A stretch of DNA of 64,000 nt from JAXDMK01 sp034666105. GTDB taxonomy: Bacteria; Actinomycetota; Acidimicrobiia; Acidimicrobiales; AC-14. The DNA is taken from contig JAXDMK010000167.1 in assembly GCA_034666105.1 (NCBI GenBank), forward strand, positions 7,485 through 71,484, written 5' to 3'. Both the position numbers and the translations under genes were made by a program. Each line of letters begins with the position of its first letter. Within the stretch, counting starts at the first letter, position 1. This document shows, piece by piece, positions 9,467 to 17,263 of the stretch. The notes under the pieces are model-generated. The model made no database searches and was not told where the DNA came from. It saw nothing but the letters and a program-made list of their open reading frames with translations.

Positions 9467-9485
9467 GGCCGAAAATCGGCCTTTT
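9467..9485 (+). terminator. Rho-independent terminator of the 2193-9407 operon
   Basis: A perfect stem GGCCGA/TCGGCC with an AAA loop is followed by TTTT. An outer, interrupted pairing GTCGTGA (9457-9463) with TCACGAC (9485-9491) may extend it. It lies between convergent genes; the T tract favours + strand termination. Confidence 0.75.
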
Positions 9486-9513
9486 CACGACGATTGCACC
9501 GCACGGAACCGGG

Positions 9514-10650
9514 TCAGGGCAGGATTCCTACCTCCCGGTAGACGGCGACGACCCGCTCGAACACGGCCGATTCCCGGTTCGACGACTCGGCCCCAACGCG
9601 GGCGGCGGTGCTCAGGCGGACGAAGTCGTCGGCGGGGAGCTCGGCCAGCCGGCGGATGGCGCCGGCCAGCGCGGCCGGGTCGGACCGGGGGACGAGGTAG
9701 CCGTTGACTCCGTCGTCGACCAGTTCCCGGCAGCCCCGGATGTCGGTGGCGACGCACGGCCGGCCCGCGGCCAGGCCCTCGATGAGGCTGCGGGGCATGC
9801 CCTCACGGTGGCTGGGCAGGACCAGGGCGTGGTGGTCGGCCACCACCGCCGGCATCCGGTCCGCATCCACGTGACCGAGGAAGCGCACCCGCCCGTCCAG
9901 CCCCAGCCGGGACACTTCCCGACGGGCCTCGGCCAGCACGCCCGTCCGCTCCGACGGGATCTCGGTGCCGGCCACGCCCAGCTCCACCCCCGGCACCCGG
10001 GCCAGCGCCTCCAGCAGCTCGAGCACGCCCTTCTCCCGCACGATCCGTCCCACGAACAGCAGCCGGAGAGGCTCCCGCACCGGATCGGGTGCGGGCACCG
10101 AGAACCAGTGGTCCTCCACCCCGTTGCCGATGAGCCGCAGCCGGCTGCGGTAGCCGCGGGCCCCGGCCTGGGTGAAGTCCTCCGCCGACTGGAAGAGGAT
10201 GGCGTCGGTCCGTCCCGCCAGCATCCGCTCCAACCGCTCCAGGCGCCGGTCGCGGGCGGGCATGGGCTCGTCCCACTGGTGGGAGAAGCCGTGCACCGTG
10301 TACAGCACCCGGGTGCCGGCGGGCAGCAGCCCCCGGGGCAGCAGCCGCACCGGCAGGGCCGCGGCCGGGCTGTGGAGGTGCACCGCCGCCGGCCGCTCCC
10401 GGCGGACGAGGGCGGCCAGGCGGACGAGGGCACCGGTGATGGGGACCGGTCGCAGGCTGCGGGAGAAGGTGAGGGGGACGGGCCGGTAGGGCGCCAGATC
10501 GGCGTGGAAGGCCTCGCCCTCGGGGGCGCAGGCCACCCGCACGGTGCAGCCGGCCCGGGCCAGGGCCGCCAACTGGGGCAGCAAGAGCGTCCGGACGCTG
10601 TACTCGACGGCGGCGATGTGCAGCACCGTCGGACCGGCCGCGGTGGTCAT
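9514..10650 (-). CDS. GT4-family glycosyltransferase
   Basis: 378 aa, GT-B fold. The N-terminal lobe has HIAAVEYSVRTLLLPQLAAL and VHLHSPAAALPVRLL. The C-terminal lobe has LLFVGRIVREKGVLELLEAL and LPSHREGMPRSLIEGLAAG, the classic GT4 donor-binding E-x7-E region. It resembles cytoplasmic enzymes that extend undecaprenyl-linked sugars. ATG at 10650 overlaps the upstream gene's TGA as ATGA, so the two are coupled. It is the last gene of the - strand operon that starts with the CapD-like gene at 15954. Confidence 0.88.
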   Translation of the reverse strand: MTTAAGPTVLHIAAVEYSVRTLLLPQLAALARAGCTVRVACAPEGEAFHADLAPYRPVPLTFSRSLRPVPITGALVRLAALVRRERPAAVHLHSPAAALPVRLLPRGLLPAGTRVLYTVHGFSHQWDEPMPARDRRLERLERMLAGRTDAILFQSAEDFTQAGARGYRSRLRLIGNGVEDHWFSVPAPDPVREPLRLLFVGRIVREKGVLELLEALARVPGVELGVAGTEIPSERTGVLAEARREVSRLGLDGRVRFLGHVDADRMPAVVADHHALVLPSHREGMPRSLIEGLAAGRPCVATDIRGCRELVDDGVNGYLVPRSDPAALAGAIRRLAELPADDFVRLSTAARVGAESSNRESAVFERVVAVYREVGILP

Positions 10651-11603
10651 CGCGGATGGTGGATCTGGCGAGCCAACTGGACGTAGCCCTCGGGCCCGTA
10701 GGGCAGGACGAAGCCGGTCTCCGACAGGTGGCGGGCGTCCTGGATCTGGCCCAGGATCATCAGTTCGTAGCGCCGGAACGACGCGTGCAGGGAGGCGTGG
10801 CCGGCCAGCAGGTGGCGGGTGCCCCGGAGCACGAACCGCGACGGTCGCGGCGGCAGGTGCACGAAGAAGCAGCGGGAGCCGAACGCCTCCAGGGTCGTCC
10901 GCACCGTCATCAGCTCCCAGGGGTGGAGGACGACCTCCTGGGCCGCGGGGACCTGCACCAGGTGGACCACGGCGGCGGCGACGTTGCCGGGAAGGGCCAC
11001 CGGCAGGGGGGCGTCGCCGTCCTCGATGAGAGGGAGCACGGGCAGCCGGGCCAGGCGGGAGAACCGGCGGGTGACCTTGTTGTCCTCCCCCAGCACCGAC
11101 GTCGGCCGGTAGACGACGACCTCGGGCGGGCAGGCCACCCGCCGGTCGAGCAGCGCCGCCTCCGCCACCGCCTTCGACTCGGCGTAGGGGGACGACGGCT
11201 CGACGTCCCGGCTCTCGTCGAGCCGCAGGCGACTGCCCTGCACCGCGGCGCTGCTCACGTGCACCATCCGGGTGACACCGCAGTGGTGGGCGGCCTCGGC
11301 CAGCACCTGGGGGAGGAGGACGTTCGCCCCCCAGACGCGGACGAGGCTGGCGGCCGCCGGCTCGGCCCGGCCGGCGGCGTTGACCACGACGGTGCAGCCG
11401 CCCATGGCGTCGAGCAGCAGGCTCCAGGCGGACGGGTGCTCCTTCCGCCAGGCGGCGACCGCATCGGGCCCCGTCTCCACCGACGAGGTCTCGACGCGGA
11501 AGCCGGAGAGGGGGACCACGGCCAGCCCCGCCGCCTCCGCCTCCTCCTTCACCGCCCGGCCGATGAAGCCCGCCGCCCCACACAGCAGAACGATCGGTTT
11601 CAG
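10647..11603 (-). CDS. NAD-dependent epimerase/dehydratase (SDR); start apparently non-canonical
   Basis: About 318 aa if read from CTG at 11603. The glycine-rich Rossmann motif CGAAGFIGRA lies in frame upstream of the first ATG/GTG/TTG (GTG at 11552). Starting at 11552 would therefore delete the cofactor-binding loop. Between the preceding gene's TGA (11655) and 11552 there is no ATG, GTG or TTG in this frame, so CTG at 11603 is the best candidate. Other SDR marks are VVNAAGRAEP, HVSSAAVQ and the catalytic pair in SPYAESK. It probably makes or modifies a sugar nucleotide or lipid-linked sugar. It sits between the Cys-rich gene and a GT4 gene and overlaps the latter by ATGA. Confidence 0.75.
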   Translation of the reverse strand: MKPIVLLCGAAGFIGRAVKEEAEAAGLAVVPLSGFRVETSSVETGPDAVAAWRKEHPSAWSLLLDAMGGCTVVVNAAGRAEPAAASLVRVWGANVLLPQVLAEAAHHCGVTRMVHVSSAAVQGSRLRLDESRDVEPSSPYAESKAVAEAALLDRRVACPPEVVVYRPTSVLGEDNKVTRRFSRLARLPVLPLIEDGDAPLPVALPGNVAAAVVHLVQVPAAQEVVLHPWELMTVRTTLEAFGSRCFFVHLPPRPSRFVLRGTRHLLAGHASLHASFRRYELMILGQIQDARHLSETGFVLPYGPEGYVQLARQIHHPR

Positions 11604-11654
11604 ATCGCCACACCCCCCCAGCGGGGCGCGCTCAGCGACGGGTGCCCGGGGCGG

Positions 11655-12266
11655 TCAACGGGGACGCTCGTCCCGGCCCGGCCCGGCGGCCGGCGGAGGC
11701 GGAGTGGGAGTGGGGCCGGAACGGGAGGCGGAGTCGGGCCGCGGGGGTTTGGCGGCACGGTCTGATGGTGCCGGCGACCCGCCCGGGGGCAGCAACGCAT
11801 CGAAGGCCCGGGCCACGGAGGAGGCCCGGTTCGACGGCTGCCCGGCGTCGCGCGGGGCCCGGGACCGTGCCTCGGGCTGGCCCTCGACCAGGAGGGCGAG
11901 GATGGCCTGCTGCTGCGACAGCATGGTGAGCACGGTGCGCATCTCCCGGCGCAACTCGAGCACCGCCCCCTGGATCTCCTCGATGTTGTCGCTCTCGTCG
12001 GCGCGGGGTCGGTCGCGGACCTCGGGGTCGGGCAGGGAGATGGTCTCGGCCACCGGCCCCCCGCTGCGGTTCCCGGTACGGCCGGGGGTGGAAGGGCGGG
12101 TGGATGGGCCGGGACGGGGGCCGGCGGCCCAGACCTCCTTGCACCCGGAGTACTTGCCACCGCAGACCACGCCGCACGCGTCGCAGCTGCACGACCGGGG
12201 GCCGGCCATCATGCGATGGTCGCACGACGACTTGATGGTGCATCCGAAGTCCGCGCACCAGCCCAT
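11655..12266 (-). CDS. Small Cys-rich protein with C-terminal helix, kinase-linked
   Basis: 203 aa. Residues 1-50 hold eight Cys and one His in the pattern C-x4-C-x5-C-x-H-x8-C-x-C-x2-C-x3-C-x6-C, ending in EVWAAGP. A disordered Pro/Gly-rich stretch follows. Residues about 94-129 look like one amphipathic, coiled-coil-capable helix (NIEEIQGAVLELRREMRTVL). The tail is Pro/Ser-rich. ATG at 12266 follows the kinase stop by two bases and has a strong Shine-Dalgarno (GGGAGG, 7 bases upstream), so it is co-translated with the kinase. The N-terminal module matches the partial gene at 1-188, which also follows a kinase. It is probably a metal-binding partner of the kinase/chain-length system; this is inference and no known family was recognised. 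Confidence 0.82.
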   Translation of the reverse strand: MGWCADFGCTIKSSCDHRMMAGPRSCSCDACGVVCGGKYSGCKEVWAAGPRPGPSTRPSTPGRTGNRSGGPVAETISLPDPEVRDRPRADESDNIEEIQGAVLELRREMRTVLTMLSQQQAILALLVEGQPEARSRAPRDAGQPSNRASSVARAFDALLPPGGSPAPSDRAAKPPRPDSASRSGPTPTPPPPAAGPGRDERPR

Positions 12267-12268
12267 TC

Positions 12269-14014
12269 CTAGACCTCCCGCCGCCTGTTGGCCGCGTCCG
12301 GCCGGCGGGTGCGCTTCTGGCCGTTGCCGGCGGCGGGACGGGCCAGCCGGGACGGGGCGGCGGCGCCCTCCCGGGGGGCAGGGAGCGAAACCGCGCCGTT
12401 GCCGTTGGGGCGAAGCACCTCGGTGGCGACCGCGCCCGCCCCGTTGGTGTCGACCGCCTCGTACCGGCCCCGGTAGCCGTACCCGGCCTGGGCGGGGACG
12501 CCGTTGAGGACGGCCCCGATCAGGGGACCGTTCACCTGCTGGACCATGGCCAGGGCGGTGGTGGCCTGCTTGCGGGTGGTGGTGCGGGCGGAGAAGACGA
12601 GGAGGGTGGCGTCGACCCGGCGGAAGAGCACGAGGGCGTCGGCCACCGGCAGCACCGGCGGCGAGTCGACCAGGACGATGTCGGCCTCGGCCAGGAGGGC
12701 AGCCAGCACGTTGGCCGTCCGGTCGGAGGACAGCAGCTCGGAGGGGTTCGGTGGCAGGGGTCCCGAGGCCAGGACCTTCAGCCGGGGAACGCCGGGGACG
12801 CTCTGCAGGGCGGCCCACACCGGCCGCTGGCCGAGGAGGACGGACGTGAAGCCGACCGCGTTCGACAGGCCGAAGAACTCGTGGACCCGGGGCCGGCGCA
12901 GGTCGCAGCACACGATGACGACCCGCTCGCCGGCGGTGGCCAGGGCGACGCCCAGGTTGGCCAGGGTGGTGGTCTTGCCCTCCCCCGCCTCCGGGCTGGT
13001 GACCTGGAGGATGCGCATGGGCTGGTTGAGCCCGACGAACTGGATGGCCGTGCGCAGCGTGCGGTAGGCCTCGGCGGCCGACGACCGGGGTGACTCCTTC
13101 GACACCAGGCGGGTCTCCTCCCGCGTCTTCCACCCGTCGACCATGGGGATGGTGCCGAGGACGGGCACGGTCTTGAGCACCCGCTCCAACTCCTCCTTGG
13201 TCTCCACCGACTCGTTCAGGTACTCCAGGAGGAAGGCCAGCCCCACGCCCACCAGGCCGCCGACCACCACCGCCACCATGGCGTTGAGGATGGGGCGGGG
13301 TTTGATCGGCGACGACGGCGCGGTGGCATGTTCGGTGATCAGGGCCTCACCGGTGGCCAGGTTGCGGGCGATCTCGCTCTTCTGGAGCGTGTCCCGCAGG
13401 CTGTTCTGCGAGGCCACGTTGCCGTTGCGCTGGATGCTGAGGGCGGCGTAGCGGGTGTCGGTGGCGGGCGCCCCCTGGGCCTGCAGGTCGGTGATGTTCT
13501 GGTCGATGGTGCGGTTCTGGGCGTCGAGCTCGTTGAGCTTGGCCTCCAGCTCGGCGCTGGTGCGGGTGAGGGCGTCGACCTTGACCTGCTTGCGGAAGCT
13601 GACGTAGGCCTCGGCGTAGGCGTCGGCCATGACCTTGGCCTGCTGGGGCTTGCTGCTCCGGACGGTCACGTCGATGAAGTCGGTGTTGGGCACGGCCGTC
13701 GCCTGGACCGGCAGCGTGGAGTGCAGCTTCTCCTGCACCAGTTTGCGGACGTCGGCCCCCTCGATGAGGCGGAGCTCGTTGAGCAGGGTGCGCCCCGGAT
13801 CGCTGCGGGCGGCGCCGCTGAAGACGTTCTCCCCGGCCGCGCTCTCGAGGAACACCTGGGCGTGGGCGGCGTACACGGGCGTCTGGATGTAGGACACCAG
13901 AAGGGCCACGCCGACGAAGCCGGCCACCACCAGGACGACCAGCTTCCAGCGTCGACGAAGGACGCGGACGTAGTCGTGGAGGTCGAGTTCGGTGCTCTGG
14001 TCCGGCTGTGACAC
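12269..14014 (-). CDS. Wzz/Wzc-like chain-length determinant with BY-kinase domain (copy 2)
   Basis: 581 aa. Membrane segments lie at about 25-43 and 243-264, bracketing an external helical domain. The kinase has Walker A SPEAGEGKTTT (about 340-350), Walker A' VCCDLRRPR and Walker B VLVDSPPVLP. The C-terminal Tyr-containing tail is GYGYRGRYEAV, followed by a Gly/Pro/Arg-rich end. GTG at 14014 is the start. The Cys-rich gene follows after two bases and the CapD-like gene ends 38 bases upstream, so all belong to one - strand operon. Its closest relative in the window appears to be copy 1 at 236-1882, judging by the shared partner gene and motifs such as VIVCCDLRRPR. It probably regulates glycan chain length by phosphorylation cycles. 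Confidence 0.93.
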   Translation of the reverse strand: MSQPDQSTELDLHDYVRVLRRRWKLVVLVVAGFVGVALLVSYIQTPVYAAHAQVFLESAAGENVFSGAARSDPGRTLLNELRLIEGADVRKLVQEKLHSTLPVQATAVPNTDFIDVTVRSSKPQQAKVMADAYAEAYVSFRKQVKVDALTRTSAELEAKLNELDAQNRTIDQNITDLQAQGAPATDTRYAALSIQRNGNVASQNSLRDTLQKSEIARNLATGEALITEHATAPSSPIKPRPILNAMVAVVVGGLVGVGLAFLLEYLNESVETKEELERVLKTVPVLGTIPMVDGWKTREETRLVSKESPRSSAAEAYRTLRTAIQFVGLNQPMRILQVTSPEAGEGKTTTLANLGVALATAGERVVIVCCDLRRPRVHEFFGLSNAVGFTSVLLGQRPVWAALQSVPGVPRLKVLASGPLPPNPSELLSSDRTANVLAALLAEADIVLVDSPPVLPVADALVLFRRVDATLLVFSARTTTRKQATTALAMVQQVNGPLIGAVLNGVPAQAGYGYRGRYEAVDTNGAGAVATEVLRPNGNGAVSLPAPREGAAAPSRLARPAAGNGQKRTRRPDAANRRREV

Positions 14015-14052
14015 GGGGACGAGCCTAATGAGCGTCCGGCATTACAGCCGGA

Positions 14053-15954
14053 TCAGCTCCGGCTTCCCGGCGCCCTGGTGGCGGTACGGGACGCACCCGA
14101 GGCTTCGCTGCCGACGGTGGCCGCCAGCATGGCCATCTGCCGGACGAGGTCGTCGGCGGCCGCGGTCAGGTCGATGGCCCGCACCCGCAGCGGGTGCACC
14201 GGAGGCACCGGCACCTGGGAGATCAGGGGGTGGATGGGACGGTGGTCGACCTCGCCCTCGGCCAGCAGCACCTCGTGCAGCTTCTCGCCCGGACGCAGGC
14301 CGGTGAACTCGATCTTGACCCGGCGCTCGGACCGGGCCACCACCAGGCGGGCCACCTCCATGATCGACACCGGCTTGCCCATGTCGAGCACCAACGCCTC
14401 TCCCGGGCGTCCGATGGCACCGGCCTGCACGACCAGCTGCACCGCTTCCTCGACCGTCATGAAGAAGCGGGTGACGGCCTCGTCGGTGACGGTGACGGGC
14501 CCGCCCCGGTCGACCTGGGCCTGGAAGGTGGTCATCACCGAGCCCCGGCTGCCGAGCACGTTGCCGAAGCGGACGGACAGGTAGGACGCCTCGGTGACGT
14601 CGGAGAAGTAGCTGGTGAGGCGCTCGGTGATGCGCTTGGAGTAGCCGAGGACGCTGCACGGGTCGGCGGCCTTGTCGGTGGAGATGTTCACGAACCGGCC
14701 CACGCCGACCTCGGCGCACAGCTCGAGCAGGTCGAGGGTGGCGACGATGTTGGTCTTGATCGCCTCCGCCGGGTGGCGCTCGAGCATGACCAGGTGCTTG
14801 AGGGCGGCGGCGTGGAACACCACGTGGGGCCGCAGCCGGTGGATGGTCTCCCGCAGGGTGGCCCGGTCGCGGATGTCGAGCAGGACCAGGTCGGGGGAGT
14901 CGAGGAGGGCCCGGCCCTCGATCGAGAGCTGCACCCCGTGCAGGGCCGACTCGTCGCGGTCGAGCATGATCAGCTGGGCGGGGGCGAAGCGGTAGATCTG
15001 GCGGCACAGCTCGGAGCCGATCGATCCCCCGGCCCCGGTGACCAGCACCCGCTTGCCGGCCAGGTAGCCGGCGATGGCGCCGATGTCGGTGTTGATCTCG
15101 TGGCGGCCGAGGAGGTCGGCGGTGGTGACGTCGCGGATGTCGTCGAGCTCCACCCGGCCCTGGAACAGCTCCCGCACCGGGGGCAGGACCTTCACCGCCA
15201 GGTCGGCGGCCAGGGCCCGCTCGCTCAGGTCGCTGACCAGATCGGCGTCGCCGCTGGGCACGGCGATGAGAAGGGTGTCGGCCCCACAGTCGGCGGCGGC
15301 CTCGGCCAGGCGGGTCCGGCTGCCGAGGACCGGGACCCCCATCAGGCGCAGGTTGCGTTTGTCGGCGTCGTCGTCGAGCAGGCCCACGGGCACGTACTCA
15401 CTGGTGGGGTCGCGCAGCAGGGCGGCGATGACCTGGGTGCCGCCCTCGCCCGCCCCGAACACGAGCAGCCGGTGACGGCCCTCCTCGCTCGGCCGCAGGC
15501 GCCGCTCCATGGCCAGGCGCCACGAGTAGCGGAATCCGGCCATGACGACCAGGGAGATGACGCCGGCCACCACGGGCACGCTCAAAGGCAGGAGCCGGGG
15601 CCGCCACAGGGGGTTGAAGACGAACACGACCACGGTGCTCACCAGGGAGGCCTTCACCAGGGCCATGACCTCCTCGAAGCTGCCGAAGCGCCACCGCCCG
15701 TTGTAGAGGCCGAAGTGCAGCCCGGCCACCAGGTGGACGACCAGGGCGAAGGGGAGGAGGTAGACGAGCCCGTCGACGTCGTTCTGGGTGAAGGAGAAGT
15801 CGTAGCGCAGGGCGGAGGCGAAGCAGAAGGCGGCCACCACCGCCACCGCGTCGAGGAAGGCGTGGACCGCCCACCGGTGACGGGCGACGAAGATGGCCAG
15901 CCGGGGTCCAAGCCCGGCCGCACCTGCGTCGGCCATCACGTCTTCTGCCTGCAT
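14053..15954 (-). CDS. CapD/FlaA1/WbpM-type nucleoside-diphosphate-sugar epimerase/dehydratase
   Basis: 633 aa. Four membrane segments span about the first 150 residues. A Rossmann-like middle part contains VFGAGEGGTQVIAALL. The catalytic SDR domain starts at VTGAGGSIGSELCRQIYRF. The family signature NISTDKAADPC is present, followed by VLGYSKRITE. In this motif the residue four before the Lys is Leu, where PseB has Tyr and WbpM-like enzymes have Met. Such enzymes remove water from UDP-GlcNAc-type sugars as a first step to deoxy-amino sugars. ATG at 15954 is preferred because GGAGG lies about 11 bases upstream; GTG at 15990 is an alternative. It is the first gene of the - strand operon running to 9514. 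Confidence 0.9.
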   Translation of the reverse strand: MQAEDVMADAGAAGLGPRLAIFVARHRWAVHAFLDAVAVVAAFCFASALRYDFSFTQNDVDGLVYLLPFALVVHLVAGLHFGLYNGRWRFGSFEEVMALVKASLVSTVVVFVFNPLWRPRLLPLSVPVVAGVISLVVMAGFRYSWRLAMERRLRPSEEGRHRLLVFGAGEGGTQVIAALLRDPTSEYVPVGLLDDDADKRNLRLMGVPVLGSRTRLAEAAADCGADTLLIAVPSGDADLVSDLSERALAADLAVKVLPPVRELFQGRVELDDIRDVTTADLLGRHEINTDIGAIAGYLAGKRVLVTGAGGSIGSELCRQIYRFAPAQLIMLDRDESALHGVQLSIEGRALLDSPDLVLLDIRDRATLRETIHRLRPHVVFHAAALKHLVMLERHPAEAIKTNIVATLDLLELCAEVGVGRFVNISTDKAADPCSVLGYSKRITERLTSYFSDVTEASYLSVRFGNVLGSRGSVMTTFQAQVDRGGPVTVTDEAVTRFFMTVEEAVQLVVQAGAIGRPGEALVLDMGKPVSIMEVARLVVARSERRVKIEFTGLRPGEKLHEVLLAEGEVDHRPIHPLISQVPVPPVHPLRVRAIDLTAAADDLVRQMAMLAATVGSEASGASRTATRAPGSRS

Positions 15955-16179
15955 CCCTGTTTGCGCCTCCGCCGATCGCTCTCGCTGCACCCCTCGTCGG
16001 GTCCCGTGAGCTTACCCGCCGCCGGTCCGGGTCCCCACGGCGGCCGTCCGGTGATCCGACGGGCGCGGGGCGAGCCGGCCGGGGGGCCCGCCTCTCCGCC
16101 TTCGCCGAGCACCCGCCGGTTCAGCCACAATGGCTGACAGCCACCAGGAGCCGGGAAATCGCAGGGGGGAGGGCCTCGC

Positions 16180-16323
16180 ATGGAGAAGTTGATCGACGAC
16201 GCCGGTCTCACCGGCGTCGACGACCCCTACGAACCCCCCGACCACCCCGACCTGGTGGTCCCCACCCACACCCAGACGGCGGCCGAGTCGGTCCAGGCCG
16301 TCTGGGAGGCCCTTCCCCGATGA
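16180..16323 (+). pseudogene. C-terminal remnant of adenylylsulfate kinase (CysC-like)
   Basis: A 47-residue frame beginning MEKLIDDAGLTGVDDPYEPP. The segment TGVDDPYEPPDHPDLVV matches the C-terminal part of APS kinases, including CysC and the kinase half of CysNC. The N-terminal P-loop and middle of the enzyme are missing. Even so, the frame has a strong Shine-Dalgarno (GGGGGGAGGG) before ATG and ends 10 bases before cysD. In frame just upstream, after a TGA, the codons read PPGAGKS, which looks like a P-loop remnant and would fit an internal deletion, but may be chance. It could alternatively be a retained small gene with a new role. It lies exactly where a cysC would be expected in a cysDN operon. 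Confidence 0.6.
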
Positions 16324-16333
16324 GTCGGCCGCG

Positions 16334-17263
16334 ATGAGCCCCCTCGCCCCTCCCCGCCATCCCTTCGAGCTCTCCCACCTCGAGGCGCTCGAGTCGGAGG
16401 CCATATACATCATGCGGGAGGTGGCGGCCGAGCTCGAGCACCCCGTCCTCCTCTTCAGCGGGGGCAAGGACTCGCTGGTGCTCCTCCGCCTGGCGGAGAA
16501 GGCGTTCCGGCCGGCCAGGTTCCCGTTCCCGGTCATGCACATCGACACCGGGCACAACTTTCCCGAGGCCCTCGAGTTCCGCGACCGGCGGGTGGCGGAG
16601 CTGGGCGAGCGCCTCATCGTGGCCAGCGTCCAGGAGTCGATCGACAAGGGGCGGGCCACCGAGGTCGGCGGACCGCTGGCGTCCCGCAACCGGCTGCAGA
16701 CGATCACGCTGCTGGACGCCATCGCCGAGCACGGCTTCGACGCCTGCTTCGGCGGCGCCCGCCGCGACGAGGACAAGGCCCGGGCCAAGGAGCGGGTCTT
16801 CTCCTTCCGTGACGACTTCGGCCAGTGGGATCCCAAGAACCAGCGCCCGGAGGTGTGGTCGCTGTACAACGGACGGGTCCACAAGGGCGAGCACATCCGG
16901 GCCTTCCCCATCTCCAACTGGACCGAGCTCGACGTCTGGATGTACATCGCCAAGGAGAAGCTGGAGCTGCCGTCGATCTACTTCGCCCACCGGCGGGTGG
17001 TCGTCCCCCGGGACGGGATGCTGCTGGCGGTGGGCCCCTACGTGGAGCCCCTCCCCCACGAGGAGCCGGCGGAGATGATGGTCCGCTTCCGGACGGTGGG
17101 CGACATGTCGTGCACGGGGGCGGTGCTGTCGTCGGCGTCCACCGTCGACGAGGTCATCGTCGAGGTCATGGCCACCCGCATCACCGAGCGGGGGGCGACC
17201 CGGGCCGACGACAAGTTCTCCGAAGCCGCCATGGAGGACCGCAAAAAAGAGGGCTACTTCTGA
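16334..17263 (+). CDS. cysD: Sulfate adenylyltransferase subunit 2
   Basis: 309 aa, normal length for CysD. It has the PP-loop ATP pyrophosphatase motif FSGGKDSLVLLRLAEKAF. Other family marks are MHIDTGHNFPE, CFGGARRDEDKARAKERVFS, the FPISNWTELDVWMYI segment and a C-terminal RITERGATRADDK. With CysN it makes APS from sulfate and ATP. Its TGA overlaps the cysN start as TGATG, so subunits are coupled. APS could feed sulfate reduction or, with a kinase elsewhere, glycan sulfation; no sulfotransferase is seen in the window. Confidence 0.97.
   Translation: MSPLAPPRHPFELSHLEALESEAIYIMREVAAELEHPVLLFSGGKDSLVLLRLAEKAFRPARFPFPVMHIDTGHNFPEALEFRDRRVAELGERLIVASVQESIDKGRATEVGGPLASRNRLQTITLLDAIAEHGFDACFGGARRDEDKARAKERVFSFRDDFGQWDPKNQRPEVWSLYNGRVHKGEHIRAFPISNWTELDVWMYIAKEKLELPSIYFAHRRVVVPRDGMLLAVGPYVEPLPHEEPAEMMVRFRTVGDMSCTGAVLSSASTVDEVIVEVMATRITERGATRADDKFSEAAMEDRKKEGYF

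Noticed and set aside
16141..16179. PPGAGKS codons upstream of the APS-kinase remnant as a real P-loop
   Set aside because: The match is short, preceded by an in-frame stop and followed by Gly-rich codons; it may be chance, so it is only mentioned as a possible relic.
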